A DNA stretch of 5,678 nt from an uncultured beta proteobacterium (GTDB taxonomy: Bacteria > Pseudomonadota > Gammaproteobacteria > Burkholderiales > Rhodocyclaceae): NCBI GenBank assembly GCA_903932755.1, contig CAIZHL010000418.1, positions 1 through 5,678 of the forward strand. Reading direction: 5' to 3'. This document shows positions 5,432 to 5,678 of the stretch, in pieces. Position numbers and translations under genes: made by a program. Every line of letters begins with the position of its first letter. The first letter of the stretch is position 1. The notes below the pieces were generated by a model that was not told the DNA's origin, did not search any database, and was given only the letters and a program-made list of their open reading frames with translations.

Positions 5432-5678
5432 GATGCGGTTCTCCTTGGGTTCTGGTTCGGGGGACGTGCCATTCGCCAGTGCTCAATCGTTTCAGTGATT
5501 ACACGGTAAAACCAGGTGTCGGTGGCGGTGCCATTGGCGGGCGGCGGTTGCAGCGGCAGTTTCATGACGTCGAACAGGCGCGCATCGCTGGCATCGTCGC
5601 CGGCGCGCAAGGCGCCGCCGCAGGAATGGGCGCGGTAGGCGACGATCAGGACATCGACATCGGCCTGCGAATAGACGC
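5428..5678 (-). CDS. C-terminal part of a probable NUDIX hydrolase (5' end outside window)
   Basis: An open frame of 82 codons plus stop enters from the right edge at codon position 5676 and ends with TGA at 5430-5428. The visible part reads V-D-V-L-I-V-A-Y-R-A, then G-G-A-L-R-A-G-D-D-A-S-D-A-R-L-F, a proline-rich loop with L-P-L, and T-D-T-W-F-Y-R-V-I-T-E-T-I-E-H-W-R. The order strand, A-G-x-D/E-A-x-D-A-R-x-F, L-P is the usual segment after the Nudix box in ADP-ribose/NADH pyrophosphatase-like proteins, where an acidic residue helps bind metal. The Nudix box itself would be outside the window, so catalytic competence cannot be checked. The stop overlaps the ATG of the FMN split-barrel gene by 4 nt. 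The tail is basic and proline-rich (R-P-P-N-Q-N-P-R-R). Confidence 0.55.
   Translation of the reverse strand, partial: VYSQADVDVLIVAYRAHSCGGALRAGDDASDARLFDVMKLPLQPPPANGTATDTWFYRVITETIEHWRMARPPNQNPRRTAS
5441..5446 (-). promoter_or_regulatory. Shine-Dalgarno site of the FMN split-barrel gene
   Basis: AAGGAG on the coding strand, followed by a 9-nt gap to the ATG at 5431. It lies inside the end of the upstream coding region and supports 5431 as the start. Confidence 0.65.

Overview
The window is GC-rich. All credible genes are read from the minus strand (right to left). The gene content points to a facultatively anaerobic, aromatic-degrading proteobacterium. A Rhodocyclales-type betaproteobacterium (Thauera/Azoarcus/Aromatoleum-like) is my first guess and Magnetospirillum-like is the alternative. 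The main reason is the close linkage of 2-oxoglutarate:ferredoxin oxidoreductase, an Allochromatium/Thauera-type 2[4Fe-4S] ferredoxin and 4-hydroxybenzoyl-CoA reductase genes. The taxonomic guess is inference from family knowledge, not a database result.

Right part (about 5678 to 4193): three genes, a partial gene that looks like the C-terminal end of a NUDIX-type hydrolase, a pyridoxamine-phosphate-oxidase-like FMN split-barrel protein, and a PPP-type metallophosphoesterase. The first two overlap by 4 nt and the third follows after 39 nt, so they look co-transcribed. They have no obvious link to aromatic metabolism.

Middle (4192 to 3997): a 196-nt AT-richer gap. It holds a good sigma70-like promoter (TTGACT, 17-nt spacer, TATTCT) reading leftward into korA, a small dyad upstream of it, and an untranslated leader of roughly 90 nt.

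Left part (3996 to 1): a tight operon korA - korB - ferritin-like diiron protein - ferredoxin - hcrC - hcrA (cut off by the window edge). The korA/korB, korB/ferritin-like and hcrC/hcrA junctions overlap by 1 to 4 nt; the other two gaps are 44 nt each. The expected logic is that KorAB oxidises 2-oxoglutarate from the TCA cycle and reduces the ferredoxin. The ferredoxin then feeds low-potential reductases of the anaerobic benzoyl-CoA pathway, here 4-hydroxybenzoyl-CoA reductase (HcrABC). The ferritin-like protein may protect this oxygen-sensitive chain or may handle iron.

The most striking observation is an in-frame TAG at codon 20 of hcrC. Everything before and after it matches the family in the same frame, but no downstream start codon would keep the first [2Fe-2S] domain. 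As written, hcrC is interrupted. This could be a recent nonsense mutation, a sequencing error, or (least likely) readthrough.
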